Assembly: GCA_002279285.1 (NCBI GenBank)
Contig: NCBR01000001.1
Span: forward strand, 1 to 44,155
Direction: 5' to 3'
DNA: 44,155 bases
DNA from: Acidobacteria bacterium 37-71-11
GTDB taxonomy: Bacteria; Acidobacteriota; Thermoanaerobaculia; Thermoanaerobaculales; Thermoanaerobaculaceae
Shown: in pieces, positions 35,176-43,800 of the stretch
Layout: every line of letters starts with the position of its first letter
Position numbering within the stretch: the stretch's first letter is position 1
Notes under the pieces: model-generated
Seen by the model: the letters and a program-made list of their open reading frames with translations, nothing else
Told to the model about the DNA's origin: nothing
Databases searched by the model: none
Made by a program: the position numbers and the translations under genes

Positions 35176-36384
35176 TCAGCCCTCCAAGACCACCGCCGGG
35201 TCGGCCGGGATGTTCAGCGCCAGGCGCACGCGGCCGGGTTTGTTGACTTCGAGGACGAGGTCGCCGCCGTGCCCGCGGGCGATGGCGCGCGAGATCGCGA
35301 GACCGAGGCCGGAGCCGCGCGGCTTCGTCGTGAAGAAAGGTTCGAACAGCTTCGGCACGACGTCCTCCGAAATCATCAGGTTCAGGAGAGCCTGGTGGAC
35401 CTGGAACGGGTCGAACGGCGCCACGAGGTCCTCGGCGCATTGCACCGTGAGTCGGAGGCCCGCCTGGCTCAGACGGGCTTGCGCCAGGCCGGCGACGTAC
35501 CCCACCGTCGTTGCGACCGGCGTGCGGCGCTTCTCGGGCTTTCTCTGGCGCGCGTACAGCAGAAAATCGCCGGTCAACGCCTCCAGCCGCCTGGCCTCCG
35601 TCCCGGCGACCTCCCGCCACTCATCCCTGCGGGCCGGGTCGGTGCTCGCGTCCTTGGCCAGTTCCAGCGAGCTCACGATCATCGCGACCGGGTTGCGCAC
35701 CTCGTGTGCGATCGCGCTCGCGAACCGTCCCACGGCGGCCAGCTTCTCCTCGGAGACCAGCCGGTCGCGGGCCCGCTCGAGCTCGGCCAAGGAGTGCCGC
35801 AACTTTCCCTGTTCCCGTCGCAACCGGCCCACCAGCAGCGCCACGACCGGGGCCACGACGCCGTAGACCAGCACGACGTTGGTTGCCTCGAAGTACTCCG
35901 TCGTCCCCATGGGAAGATGCCGCCGGTAGTAGATCCAGACCTCGAGGAAGGTGAGACCCGTGGTCGCGGCGACGACCACGGCAATCCCGGTGGCCCCGTA
36001 CCTGAACGCGGCCGCGATCACCGGGATGACCATCAGCACGACGTAGTGGGTCTCCTCCTTGCCGCCGAGCAGCGCGATCACGAACGCGAACGCGATGTTC
36101 ACCCAGATCGAGGCGCCGGCGTAGGTCCTGAGCGAGTGCACGTCGGGCGCGACCTGGCCCCCGTTGAGCCACGCGAGTTCGAGCGTCTGCATGAGAAACC
36201 GCCCCATCAGGACCACGAAGAAACCACGGCTCGGCGGCCCCAGCGCGGGCCCGAACAGCACGTGAACCACCGCGATCGCGGTCAGAAGGCACAGGTTCAG
36301 CAGGATGAGGATCGATTCCTGATCGCGCAGCGTTCTCGAATCCTCGAGGCTTGCGAGATCGGTCGAAGGGCGGTCCTCGGACAT
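35176..36384 (-). CDS. Membrane histidine kinase with deleted ATP-binding core
   Basis: A 402-residue sensor kinase with six or so helices in the first 190 residues, a short coiled coil (about 190-212) and a HisKA domain with the phospho-acceptor H227 in AIAHEVRNPVAM. The HATPase domain is abnormal: after the start of the N box (HQALLNLMI, 330-338) the protein jumps straight to SEDVVPKLFEPFFTTK (F box) and GSGLGLAISRAIARGHGG (G2). The second N-box asparagine and the DxGxG G1 box, normally about 40-50 residues, are missing in frame near base 35370. ATP binding should be lost. It may act as a phosphatase or scaffold, rely on another kinase, or reflect a collapsed assembly. Confidence 0.88.
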   Translation of the reverse strand: MSEDRPSTDLASLEDSRTLRDQESILILLNLCLLTAIAVVHVLFGPALGPPSRGFFVVLMGRFLMQTLELAWLNGGQVAPDVHSLRTYAGASIWVNIAFAFVIALLGGKEETHYVVLMVIPVIAAAFRYGATGIAVVVAATTGLTFLEVWIYYRRHLPMGTTEYFEATNVVLVYGVVAPVVALLVGRLRREQGKLRHSLAELERARDRLVSEEKLAAVGRFASAIAHEVRNPVAMIVSSLELAKDASTDPARRDEWREVAGTEARRLEALTGDFLLYARQRKPEKRRTPVATTVGYVAGLAQARLSQAGLRLTVQCAEDLVAPFDPFQVHQALLNLMISEDVVPKLFEPFFTTKPRGSGLGLAISRAIARGHGGDLVLEVNKPGRVRLALNIPADPAVVLEG

Positions 36385-36461
36385 CGGCTCGCCGCGAGTC
36401 TACCATCGGCGCGCGCCCGTCGATCGGCCGGCGCGGGCCGTGGTCAGACGTGGAGGTCCAA

Positions 36462-38081
36462 CTAGACCCCGACGCCGGGGTGCTCGAGGTCCTCGGGCGG
36501 CGCCTCCCGGCTTTCCCGCGACAGGGACAGCAGCAGGAACATCGCCGCGAGCACCAGGTACGCGAGCGTGAACTGGTACGGGATGGCGCGTTGGAGCGAA
36601 CTCGCGAGCGTCCACGGCAGGTACATGTTGCCATCCGGCGAGGACGAGTGGATCACGCCGAAGAACGAGAACAGCGCCAGGATCCCGAGGTAGAGCGCGG
36701 AGCGCTTGAGGCGACGGTCGATCAGCTCGGCGAGGAACGCGCCCCAGAGCATCGCGGTGAGGATGAAGCCGTTCCCGAGTGCGACGGTCACGAGTGCCTC
36801 GGGCAGCTCCTTGCTCGCGGCCGCGAGCAGCTGCGCGAACTTGTCGGGCGGGATGAACGTGCCGTACTTGATCGCGAGCAGTCGCGCCACGGTCGGGAAA
36901 TACGCAAACGCCACCGCAGGCGCGTGCCGGGCAGGGCACGCGAGGAACGCTTGCACCATGATGTCGAGCGCCACGAAGATGAGGATCGGAGCGAGCACGC
37001 CGCGCGGGATCAACTCGACGATGTAGCCGACGTAGCCCAGGACGCCGCCCAGGCCGATGAACGCGCCGGTCAGCACGGTGTAGCCGGCGCGCGCCCCCAT
37101 CCCCTTGTATGCGGGTTGGCCGATGTACGGCGTGGACTGCGCGACGCCGCCGCACAGGCCGGCCACGAGCGTCGCGATCGCCTCGGTGAGCAGGATGTCG
37201 CGGGTCTTGAAGTCGTCGCCCGCCACCCTGGCGCTCTCGGTGACGTTGATGCCGCCGACCACGGTCAACAGCGCGAACGGCGCCGCCAGCGGCAGGTACT
37301 TCAGCGCCGCCACGAACCCCTTCACGAACAGCAGCGTCGGGACCGGAAACCCGAAGTGGAGGTCGGCGGCGGGGAGCGGCTTGTAGACGCCGCCGACCCA
37401 ACCGTGCGGCCCGAGCAGGTAGTAGAGCGCGGTGCCGATGGCGATCGCGGCCAATACGCCGGGGACGTTCTTCGGCAGCCGGATGCGCGCCACCAGGTTG
37501 TAGAGGATCAAGCCGAGCGCGATCATGCCGACGAGCGGCATCCCGAAGACGTCGAGCAGGGGCACGAAGCCGATCAGCGCGAGGCCGATGCCGGCCAGAG
37601 AGCCGAGAAGGCCGGCCTGCGGCACCATCCTCTGCACCCACCCGCCGCAGAACGAGAGCACGAGCTTGATCACCCCGATCATGACCATCGTGGCCATGCC
37701 GATGTACCAGGTCATCATCGCGGCGTCGTGGGGCGCCATCCCCTGCGCCTTGAGCGACACGAAGGCGGGGCCGAGCACCACGAGCGCGATCCCGATCGTC
37801 GAGGGCGTGTCGAGGCCGAGCGGCATCGCCGTGACCCTCGGGTTCCCCGTCTTCCGCGCCAGGCGGAACGCCATCCAGGTGTAGACGAGGTCGCCGAACA
37901 GCACGCCGAAGGCGGTGCCGGGGAACATCTTCGTGTACACGATGTCGGCCGGGAAGCCGAATGCGAACACGAGGATGCCGGCCAGGAACGACAGCACCGT
38001 CACGTTGTCGAACATCAGGCCGAAAAATCCGTTGACGTCGCCGATGGCGAACCACTCGTACCTGCTGCGACCTTGGGTCAT
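36462..38081 (-). CDS. NCS2-type nucleobase/xanthine-uracil family permease
   Basis: A 539-residue permease with about 12-14 helices that fits the NCS2/AzgA-like group of nucleobase and related solute transporters. Indicative segments are NGFFGLMFDNVTVLSFLAGI, NPRVTAMPLGLDTPSTIGIALVVLGPA, LLTVVGGINVTESARVAGDDF and GGVAQSTPYIGQPAYKGMGARAGYTVLTG; the last resembles the NCS2 GTTTYIEN.AG segment in position. The substrate is not determinable. The ATG at 38081 follows GGGAG; the upstream in-frame start at 38192 would add an arginine-rich, unlikely leader. A strong hairpin lies in the 5' leader. No purine-catabolism gene is adjacent. Confidence 0.82.
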   Translation of the reverse strand: MTQGRSRYEWFAIGDVNGFFGLMFDNVTVLSFLAGILVFAFGFPADIVYTKMFPGTAFGVLFGDLVYTWMAFRLARKTGNPRVTAMPLGLDTPSTIGIALVVLGPAFVSLKAQGMAPHDAAMMTWYIGMATMVMIGVIKLVLSFCGGWVQRMVPQAGLLGSLAGIGLALIGFVPLLDVFGMPLVGMIALGLILYNLVARIRLPKNVPGVLAAIAIGTALYYLLGPHGWVGGVYKPLPAADLHFGFPVPTLLFVKGFVAALKYLPLAAPFALLTVVGGINVTESARVAGDDFKTRDILLTEAIATLVAGLCGGVAQSTPYIGQPAYKGMGARAGYTVLTGAFIGLGGVLGYVGYIVELIPRGVLAPILIFVALDIMVQAFLACPARHAPAVAFAYFPTVARLLAIKYGTFIPPDKFAQLLAAASKELPEALVTVALGNGFILTAMLWGAFLAELIDRRLKRSALYLGILALFSFFGVIHSSSPDGNMYLPWTLASSLQRAIPYQFTLAYLVLAAMFLLLSLSRESREAPPEDLEHPGVGV

Positions 38082-38116
38082 TGGTGTCTCCCTGGAGGTG
38101 GAGGTTCGGGCGGCGC

Positions 38117-38146
38117 CGCGCCGGTCCCGCGTTGGGGACCGGTGCG
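38117..38146 (-). promoter_or_regulatory. Hairpin in the 5' leader of the NCS2 permease
   Basis: CCGGTCCC (38121-38128) pairs perfectly with GGGACCGG (38135-38142) around a 6-base loop, with partly paired GCG-rich flanks. It is located about 40-60 bases before the permease start. No purine riboswitch core is recognisable. It may be a leader structure that controls expression. Confidence 0.4.
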
Positions 38147-38228
38147 CACGCACATTAGCGCTGCTCGCCCGATCATCGGCGAATACTAGCAAGAAAGCGG
38201 GGCGGCGCGACGAGGCGCGGCGAGGCGT

Positions 38229-39065
38229 TCAGCCGCGCACGAAGTCGGGGCGCGGGAGCCCCGGGATCAACCCGGCTTCGTGCGCGCGGCGGTAGAACAG
38301 CTCCACCCCCCGCCGCCCGCGCTCGCCGTAGTCGAGGGTCGCCTCGTTGACGTACATCCCGACGAAGCGGTCGCCCTTGGCGTGGTCCAGACCCCGGCCG
38401 AACGACAGCGCGTGCGCGAGCGCCTCCTCGCGATGCTCGAGCGCCCAGCGGATGGAGGCCTCGAGCACCCCGGCGACCCGGCGCATCAACGGCTCGCCGA
38501 GGTCGCGGCGGATCGCGTTGCCGCCCAGCGGCAGCGGTGTCCCGGTCTCGCCGGTCCACCACTCCCCGAGGTCCGCGACCTTGGCGAACCCCTCGTCGGC
38601 GAACGTGAGCTGGCCCTCGTGGATGACCACGCCCGCGTCCGCATCCCCGCGGCGCACCACGTCCATCACCGCGTCGAACGGGACATCGGTGCAACGCGCG
38701 GCGGGCTGCCAGAGCTGCAGGGCGAGACGGGCCGAGGTGAGCGCGCCCGGCGTCGCCACGGTCATGCCCGCGAGATCGCCGCGCGCCAGCGGCCGGCGGG
38801 CCAGGACCACCGGGCCGTAGCCGTCGCCGAGCGAGGCGCCGGAGTTGAGCAGCGCGTAGCGTTCGTCGAGGTGCGCGAACGCGTGCAGCGAGACCGCCGT
38901 CACCTCGTACAGCCCCTCCTTCGCCTTCTGGTTCAGGGTCTCGATGTCGGCAAGCGTTTCGGCGAAGCGCAGCCCCTCGGCCCCCACCTTGCCGTGCACC
39001 ACGGCGTAGTGCATGAAGGCGTCGTCGGCGTCCGGCGAGTGCGCGATGCGGATCAGTCGTGACAT
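38229..39065 (-). CDS. mqnD: 1,4-dihydroxy-6-naphthoate synthase (futalosine pathway)
   Basis: A 278-residue protein with the periplasmic-binding-protein fold used by MqnA/MqnD enzymes; MqnD converts cyclic de-hypoxanthine futalosine to 1,4-dihydroxy-6-naphthoate in the alternative menaquinone route. The MqnD-type N-terminus IAHSPDADDAFMHYA, the EVTAVSLHAFAHLDERYALLNSG segment, and the catalytic-histidine motif VVIHEGQLTF support MqnD over MqnA. No signal peptide is present. Other mqn genes are not in the window. Futalosine menaquinone synthesis fits the polyprenyl synthase at 19.9-20.9 kb. Confidence 0.87.
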   Translation of the reverse strand: MSRLIRIAHSPDADDAFMHYAVVHGKVGAEGLRFAETLADIETLNQKAKEGLYEVTAVSLHAFAHLDERYALLNSGASLGDGYGPVVLARRPLARGDLAGMTVATPGALTSARLALQLWQPAARCTDVPFDAVMDVVRRGDADAGVVIHEGQLTFADEGFAKVADLGEWWTGETGTPLPLGGNAIRRDLGEPLMRRVAGVLEASIRWALEHREEALAHALSFGRGLDHAKGDRFVGMYVNEATLDYGERGRRGVELFYRRAHEAGLIPGLPRPDFVRG

Positions 39066-39119
39066 GGTCCCCCCGGCCCAAAGAGCGGGCGGCCGATTCT
39101 AGCCGACCGCGACGCCCGC

Positions 39120-39500
39120 TCAACCCTGCGCGGGCGGCACGCCCCCGGCGCCGCCATCCGCCTGGGACTCCATGTGAAAGCGCTGCAGGACGTGGTGGAT
39201 GACCGGAGCGAGCATGACGCCGGCGAGCACGAGGAAGACGACCCCGGCGAACAGGGCGTAGAGTCCGGCAAGCCACTTCCCTGCGGTCGTGCGCAGCGGG
39301 TCCACCGGACCCATCCCGCCGAGCAGCATCGCCGCGTTGAGGAACGAGTCCGGCCACGGCAGGCCCTCGACCCAGTGGTAGATCGCCATGCCGAGACCGA
39401 GCGTTCCAACGGCCAGCGGCAGGAGCGCGAACACGCCGGAGACCATGTGCCGGGCCAGGTGCCACGGCCGGCGGTGGAAATGAGTTTCGTTCGGCTTCAT
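39120..39500 (-). CDS. Small membrane protein with two or three helices, pore-loop-like segment
   Basis: A 126-residue protein with a first helix (VFALLPLAVGTLGLGMAIYHW), a hydrophobic re-entrant-looking segment (FLNAAMLLGGMGPVDPL) and a last helix (LAGLYALFAGVVFLVLAGVML). The layout of helix, short glycine-rich loop and helix recalls two-helix ion channels, but the potassium selectivity motif TVGYG is not present; GGMGPV is in its place. AGGAGG precedes the ATG at 39500. I know of similar hypothetical proteins but no tested function. Fragments of another coding sequence lie just upstream. Confidence 0.65.
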   Translation of the reverse strand: MKPNETHFHRRPWHLARHMVSGVFALLPLAVGTLGLGMAIYHWVEGLPWPDSFLNAAMLLGGMGPVDPLRTTAGKWLAGLYALFAGVVFLVLAGVMLAPVIHHVLQRFHMESQADGGAGGVPPAQG

Positions 39501-39613
39501 CACGCCTCCTCGGGCGCTGCGGCCGCGGGCCGAGCCCCGGTGGCGCCGCACCCGCTGTCGATCGGGATCTCGATGAGGAACGATGCTCCGACCGCCGGGT
39601 TCCGGCCGGCGGA
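39500..39613 (-). pseudogene. Possible remnant of a histidine kinase C-terminus
   Basis: Between the dehydrogenase-like stop and the small membrane protein, the minus strand encodes NPAVGASFLIEIPIDSGCG and then a stop at 39500. This reads like the last beta strand of a HATPase domain (GATFxIxLPL). Nothing else of a kinase is found next to it. With about 38 codons the match could be chance. Confidence 0.25.
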
Positions 39614-39615
39614 CG

Positions 39616-40845
39616 CTATTCCCACAGCAGGTCCAACGCCCGGGCCCGCGCCCGCAACCGCGCGTGGAGACCGGCAAGGGCGGTCCAGACCTCGTCCGCC
39701 ATCCGGCGGCCGGTGGGGTAGAGCCCCCAGGTCAGGCGCGCCGGCGCGCCGAAGTAGACCCCGTCCACGAACACGCTCGCGAGGGCCTCGCGACCGGCGA
39801 GCAGCGGAGGCAGCATCAGCCCGACTGACGACACTCCCGGCCCGACGTACGGCAGGTGCCCGAGGTCGCGCACCTTGAAGTTGCACTCCCGAGCCGCGCG
39901 GCTGAGCCGCTCCGAGCGAGTCCGGTCCGGCCTCGCGACGTCATCGAACGCGACGACCTCTTTGCTGTGCGGCCCGTACGCCGCCCCGGCCCTCGCAACC
40001 GTTTCGCTCCAACCCCGGCGGCGGGCGGCCGCGAGCGCCCGCGCCCACATCACGCCGAGGCCCAGCCCCGCGATCCGCTCCGGCGCCAGGCCGTCGCCCA
40101 CAAAGCGTCCCTGCCGGTCCGAGTTGCTGTCGAAGAACACCGACTGGGCGAGCCACTCCACCGGGTCGGAGACGATGAGGAACAGCCCTGCGAACGCCGC
40201 TCGTCGGGCCTCGGCGAGGAAGCCGCGCAGGATCGCGCGGTTGGGCGCCAGCTGGACCATGCGAACCTCGCCCCGGGTGCCGAGCGGCGGCACGCCGTCC
40301 GTCGCGGCGAACAGGAACGCGTCGCACCGCTCGAAGATCTCGCGGGGCCCGGCCGCCCGCACGAGGGGCAGCTCGCCCCGCCCCTGCCAGCGCGCGATCG
40401 AGCCCAGCTCGAGCAGCCAGCGCTGCTGGTTCGCCGCATCGACGTCATGGATCACCAGCTCGCGGATGCCCGACACGCGGCTCGGCGCCGCCGCAAGAAC
40501 CGTCGCGGCGACCCCGCCGACCCTGCCCAGGCCGGCGAGGCCGACCGAAAACCCGCGGGGGTCGGGCGGCGCGGCGAGCCTGGCCAGGTCACGCGCCACG
40601 CCCGGAGCTGCGGTCAGGTAGGTCCAGTGCGGCTGCCGCGCCGGCCCGTGTCTCAGCGTTTCGAGCCGGAGCGCCGGCCGGTACCACGGCGGCGCGACCC
40701 ACGGCTCGCGCCGCGGGTCCCCCTCGCGCGGCGAGAGAATCAACTCCGGGTCGGGCCGCGAGCGACGGCGCGTGCCCCAGCCAAGCCGCTCAGCGGTTGC
40801 AGGGTCGCCCACCAGGGCCGCGCGCCCCTGGCCGAACAGTCTCAC
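39616..40845 (-). CDS. Lactate/malate dehydrogenase-like NAD-binding protein
   Basis: A 409-residue protein. After a 98-residue N-terminal region of unknown fold comes a Rossmann domain with GLGRVGG (105-111) and an acidic residue at the end of the second strand (VIHDVD, about 132-136), so NAD is the likely cofactor. Later segments follow the LDH/MDH order: LFLIVSDPVEWLAQSVF (225 onward, like TNPVD), GDGLAPERIAGLGLGVMWARAL, and AYGPHSKEVVAFDD with H293 at the place of the catalytic histidine (GEHGDS in LDH). The substrate arginine loop is not obvious. The GTG start at 40845 overlaps the TGA of the upstream fusion gene by four bases (GTGA) and has GGAGGG before it, so the two proteins are translated together. 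Confidence 0.75.
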   Translation of the reverse strand: MRLFGQGRAALVGDPATAERLGWGTRRRSRPDPELILSPREGDPRREPWVAPPWYRPALRLETLRHGPARQPHWTYLTAAPGVARDLARLAAPPDPRGFSVGLAGLGRVGGVAATVLAAAPSRVSGIRELVIHDVDAANQQRWLLELGSIARWQGRGELPLVRAAGPREIFERCDAFLFAATDGVPPLGTRGEVRMVQLAPNRAILRGFLAEARRAAFAGLFLIVSDPVEWLAQSVFFDSNSDRQGRFVGDGLAPERIAGLGLGVMWARALAAARRRGWSETVARAGAAYGPHSKEVVAFDDVARPDRTRSERLSRAARECNFKVRDLGHLPYVGPGVSSVGLMLPPLLAGREALASVFVDGVYFGAPARLTWGLYPTGRRMADEVWTALAGLHARLRARARALDLLWE

Positions 40846-43800
40846 CGCTCCCTCCAGCGTTCGCGGCCTGCGGCGTGCGTCTGGGGGTGCAACCGCGCCA
40901 GCGCCTCGATGTCCTCGGCGACCAGGTCGCTCGGGAAGCGGTCGCGCGGCGGCAGGAACCCTTGCGGCATCGGCGGGCACCGCGGCGTACGCACCACCGC
41001 ACCCAGGTCCTGCACCGCCAGCAGCCGTCCCTCGCGCTCGCGGAACGTCTCCTCGAGCGCCAGGAGAACGGCATGCGCATGGGCGAGCGCCAGGCGCGAA
41101 AAGTCGAACGCGTCGGAGCCCGAGAGCCCAAGGTGCCGCGGGTGGCGGTAGGGCAGGCAATCGTTGAGCGAGGGCAGCAGCGACCCGGTCTCCAGCGGGT
41201 CGCGCCCGACGATGCTCCATCCACCGACGTACGGGGCCGTCGCGCTCTCCCGCAGCACGCCGCGCCACCCCGGTACCACCGCGCCGCAGCGGTGCGGAAT
41301 CCCGCGCAGATCGAGCGTCGTCCGCACCGAGGCGTTGGTCACGCCGATCAACACCTCGCGCACGGGCAGGCCGGCCGCCTGCGCCGCATCGTTGACCTGA
41401 AGCACCGCTTCCGCGCTGTCGAGGAACGGCGCGAGCACAATGGCGTTGCGGCCAAGCTCGCGCGCAACCGCGAGCTGCAGCCCGAGGGAGGGGCTGCCGA
41501 CGCGGGGGGCGGTGCCCCCCTCCGAGCCCCGCCAGGTCAGGAGGCGCTCGAGGTCGATCGCGACGGTTGGGTACTCCCCGACGATGTCGCGCGAAAACTG
41601 CCGCCCGAGGCCGAGCGTCACCCAGCGGCGCCGGGCCGGCTGATCACCCAGGACCCCCTGCGCCCACTGCACGACCTGCCGCTTGAGCTGCTCCTCGTGC
41701 AGGTGGAGCAGTGCGTCGCCCGGAGCCAACGCCGCGAAGAACCCGGCGAGCGCCGCGCGGCCGGAGGCGAGCGCCCGCCGTACGGCGGGAGCGCCGGTGT
41801 ACGGGGGCTGCAGGACGTTCTCGATGTCCCAGAGCAGCACCAGCGGGTGCTCGAGGCGGAGGACGGCGAGGCCGCCGCCCGGCTGCGCGCCTCGCTGCGG
41901 GACGGCCGCCCCGAGAGGCCTAAGGGCGTCTGCGAGCGCCCCGCCGTCGCGCCCGTCGAGCGGCACCAGGGCGAAGAGCAGGCCCGCGTCGAGCCAGCGT
42001 CCGAGCACGTCGGAGAGCAACCGCTGCAGCGACCCGCCATCGCCCCCTGCCCCGGGGGGCCCGACGGTCTCGACGAGCGCCCCATCGCCGACCAGTCGCC
42101 CGTCGCTGACCGGCAGCGGACCTCCCCCTCCCGGGACGGTTGGCAACGAAGCCGCCGCGCCCGTGCGCCAACGGATCGAAGCGGCGGGGCCCTGCTCCGC
42201 GTCCGGGCTCTTCAGCTCGCACACCGTGACATCGTGGTGGCGGCCGGCGGCACGGCACTCGACACGGTCATCCGGAAGCGGCACCTGTTCCTTGTAGGCC
42301 GGGTAGTTGACGTAGAGCCGCCGCTCCAGCAGCGTCCGCGCGACGAGCGGGTGGCACAGCGCGTCCAGGTCGCCGCGGCGGTCGAGAGCGGCCCGCAACG
42401 CCGTCGAGGACACCGCCCGCACCTGGTCCGGTACCGGCACGACCGTGACCCCGCCGCGGAAGCCGCCGATCCTATCCCGCCAGCCCTCGGGGCCGGCCCC
42501 ATCCCGCACCACGACGAGGTGGGGGATCTCCCAGATCTCGCCTTCGGGCTTCGCATAGGCGCTGGCGCCGGACAGCACGTCGGAGCCGACGACGATCAGC
42601 AGCTCGCGCCGGCCGAACGCGCGCCGGAGCTGGCGCACGCCGGAAACCCGCCGCGCCAGGTTCACCGGCGGTCGGAACGGCGCCAGGTACGCGTCGGGCA
42701 TGTCGGCGAGCGCCATCCACGCGAGATCCTCCCGGAGCTGGCGCGGCAGCGCGTGCTTCCGCCACGAGTAGTCGTCCATCTGCACGACCGCTTCGGCGGC
42801 GTGCTCGAGAGCCCGGGCCACCACGGCCCGGTGCGCGCTCGTGAACGGGTCGAACGTGCCGGGGATGAACGCCACGGCGGGGCGCTCGGGGAAGCGCAGC
42901 GCCGGGTGCAACGATGCGATCGCGCGGTCGAGGCGGTTGAGTGCCGACCCGACGAGGAAGAAGCGCACCCGATCCCCGCCCCGGTGAGTGGTCAGCGTCA
43001 GGAGCTTCTTGCTCGCCAGGAGGAGGAACGCGCGCAGCCGACCGTCGTCGGGGCGCTCCGAGAGCCGCTCGAGCATCATCGCGATCTGCGCGAACCCCTC
43101 GACGGCCGTCGATGACCGCGACTCCGCGAGCGAGCCGAGCAGCATCCCGGTGAGACGCCGCAGCACCCCGCCCTGGAGGGTGGCGGCGTCGAGGGCGGTC
43201 AGGAGCCAGCCGGCGGTTTGCAGCAGGAGGCGCTGCAGCGGCTCGTTTCCCCGCCGCACGTTGCCCTCGATGTCGTCCAGCGCTTCGAGGAACTCCTGCT
43301 CGGGAAGACTCGCGAGCACCGAGGCGAGAAAGCGCGGGATGTAGCGCGTTACCGCCTCGACGTCGAGCTCCAGGGAGCGCAGCAGCTCGACCATGACGTC
43401 GTTGCGCTGCGGCACGGTCAGGAGGGGCAACAACGCCAGCAGGGAACGGCCGGCGTGGAACCGCGTGCCTTCGACGCGGCTCACCTTCAACAGGTTCGCG
43501 AAGTGCGAGGCGACCTCGTTGGCGAAGTACGAGCCGGGGTCGCGCTCCTCGGCGCGCCGCGCGACCGCGGAAAAGACGAGGAAGTCGCAGTTCACTTTCT
43601 TCTCGACCCAGTCCACGCGGCTCTTGAGGTTGCGCAGGAGGACCTCGCGAACGGGGTCGCGCCCCTCGAGCCTCAGCCTCCGGCTGAGCTCGGCAACGTG
43701 CGGCAGCGCGCACGCCTCGCCCATCTCCTCGAGCAGGAAGAGCTCGGCCACCAAGAAATCGCCGCCGCGATGACCGAGGGCCTCGACGCGACCGGCGAGG

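Noticed and set aside
38082..38228. Purine riboswitch before the NCS2 permease
   Set aside because: The leader has a strong hairpin but not the conserved three-way junction core of purine-sensing riboswitches.
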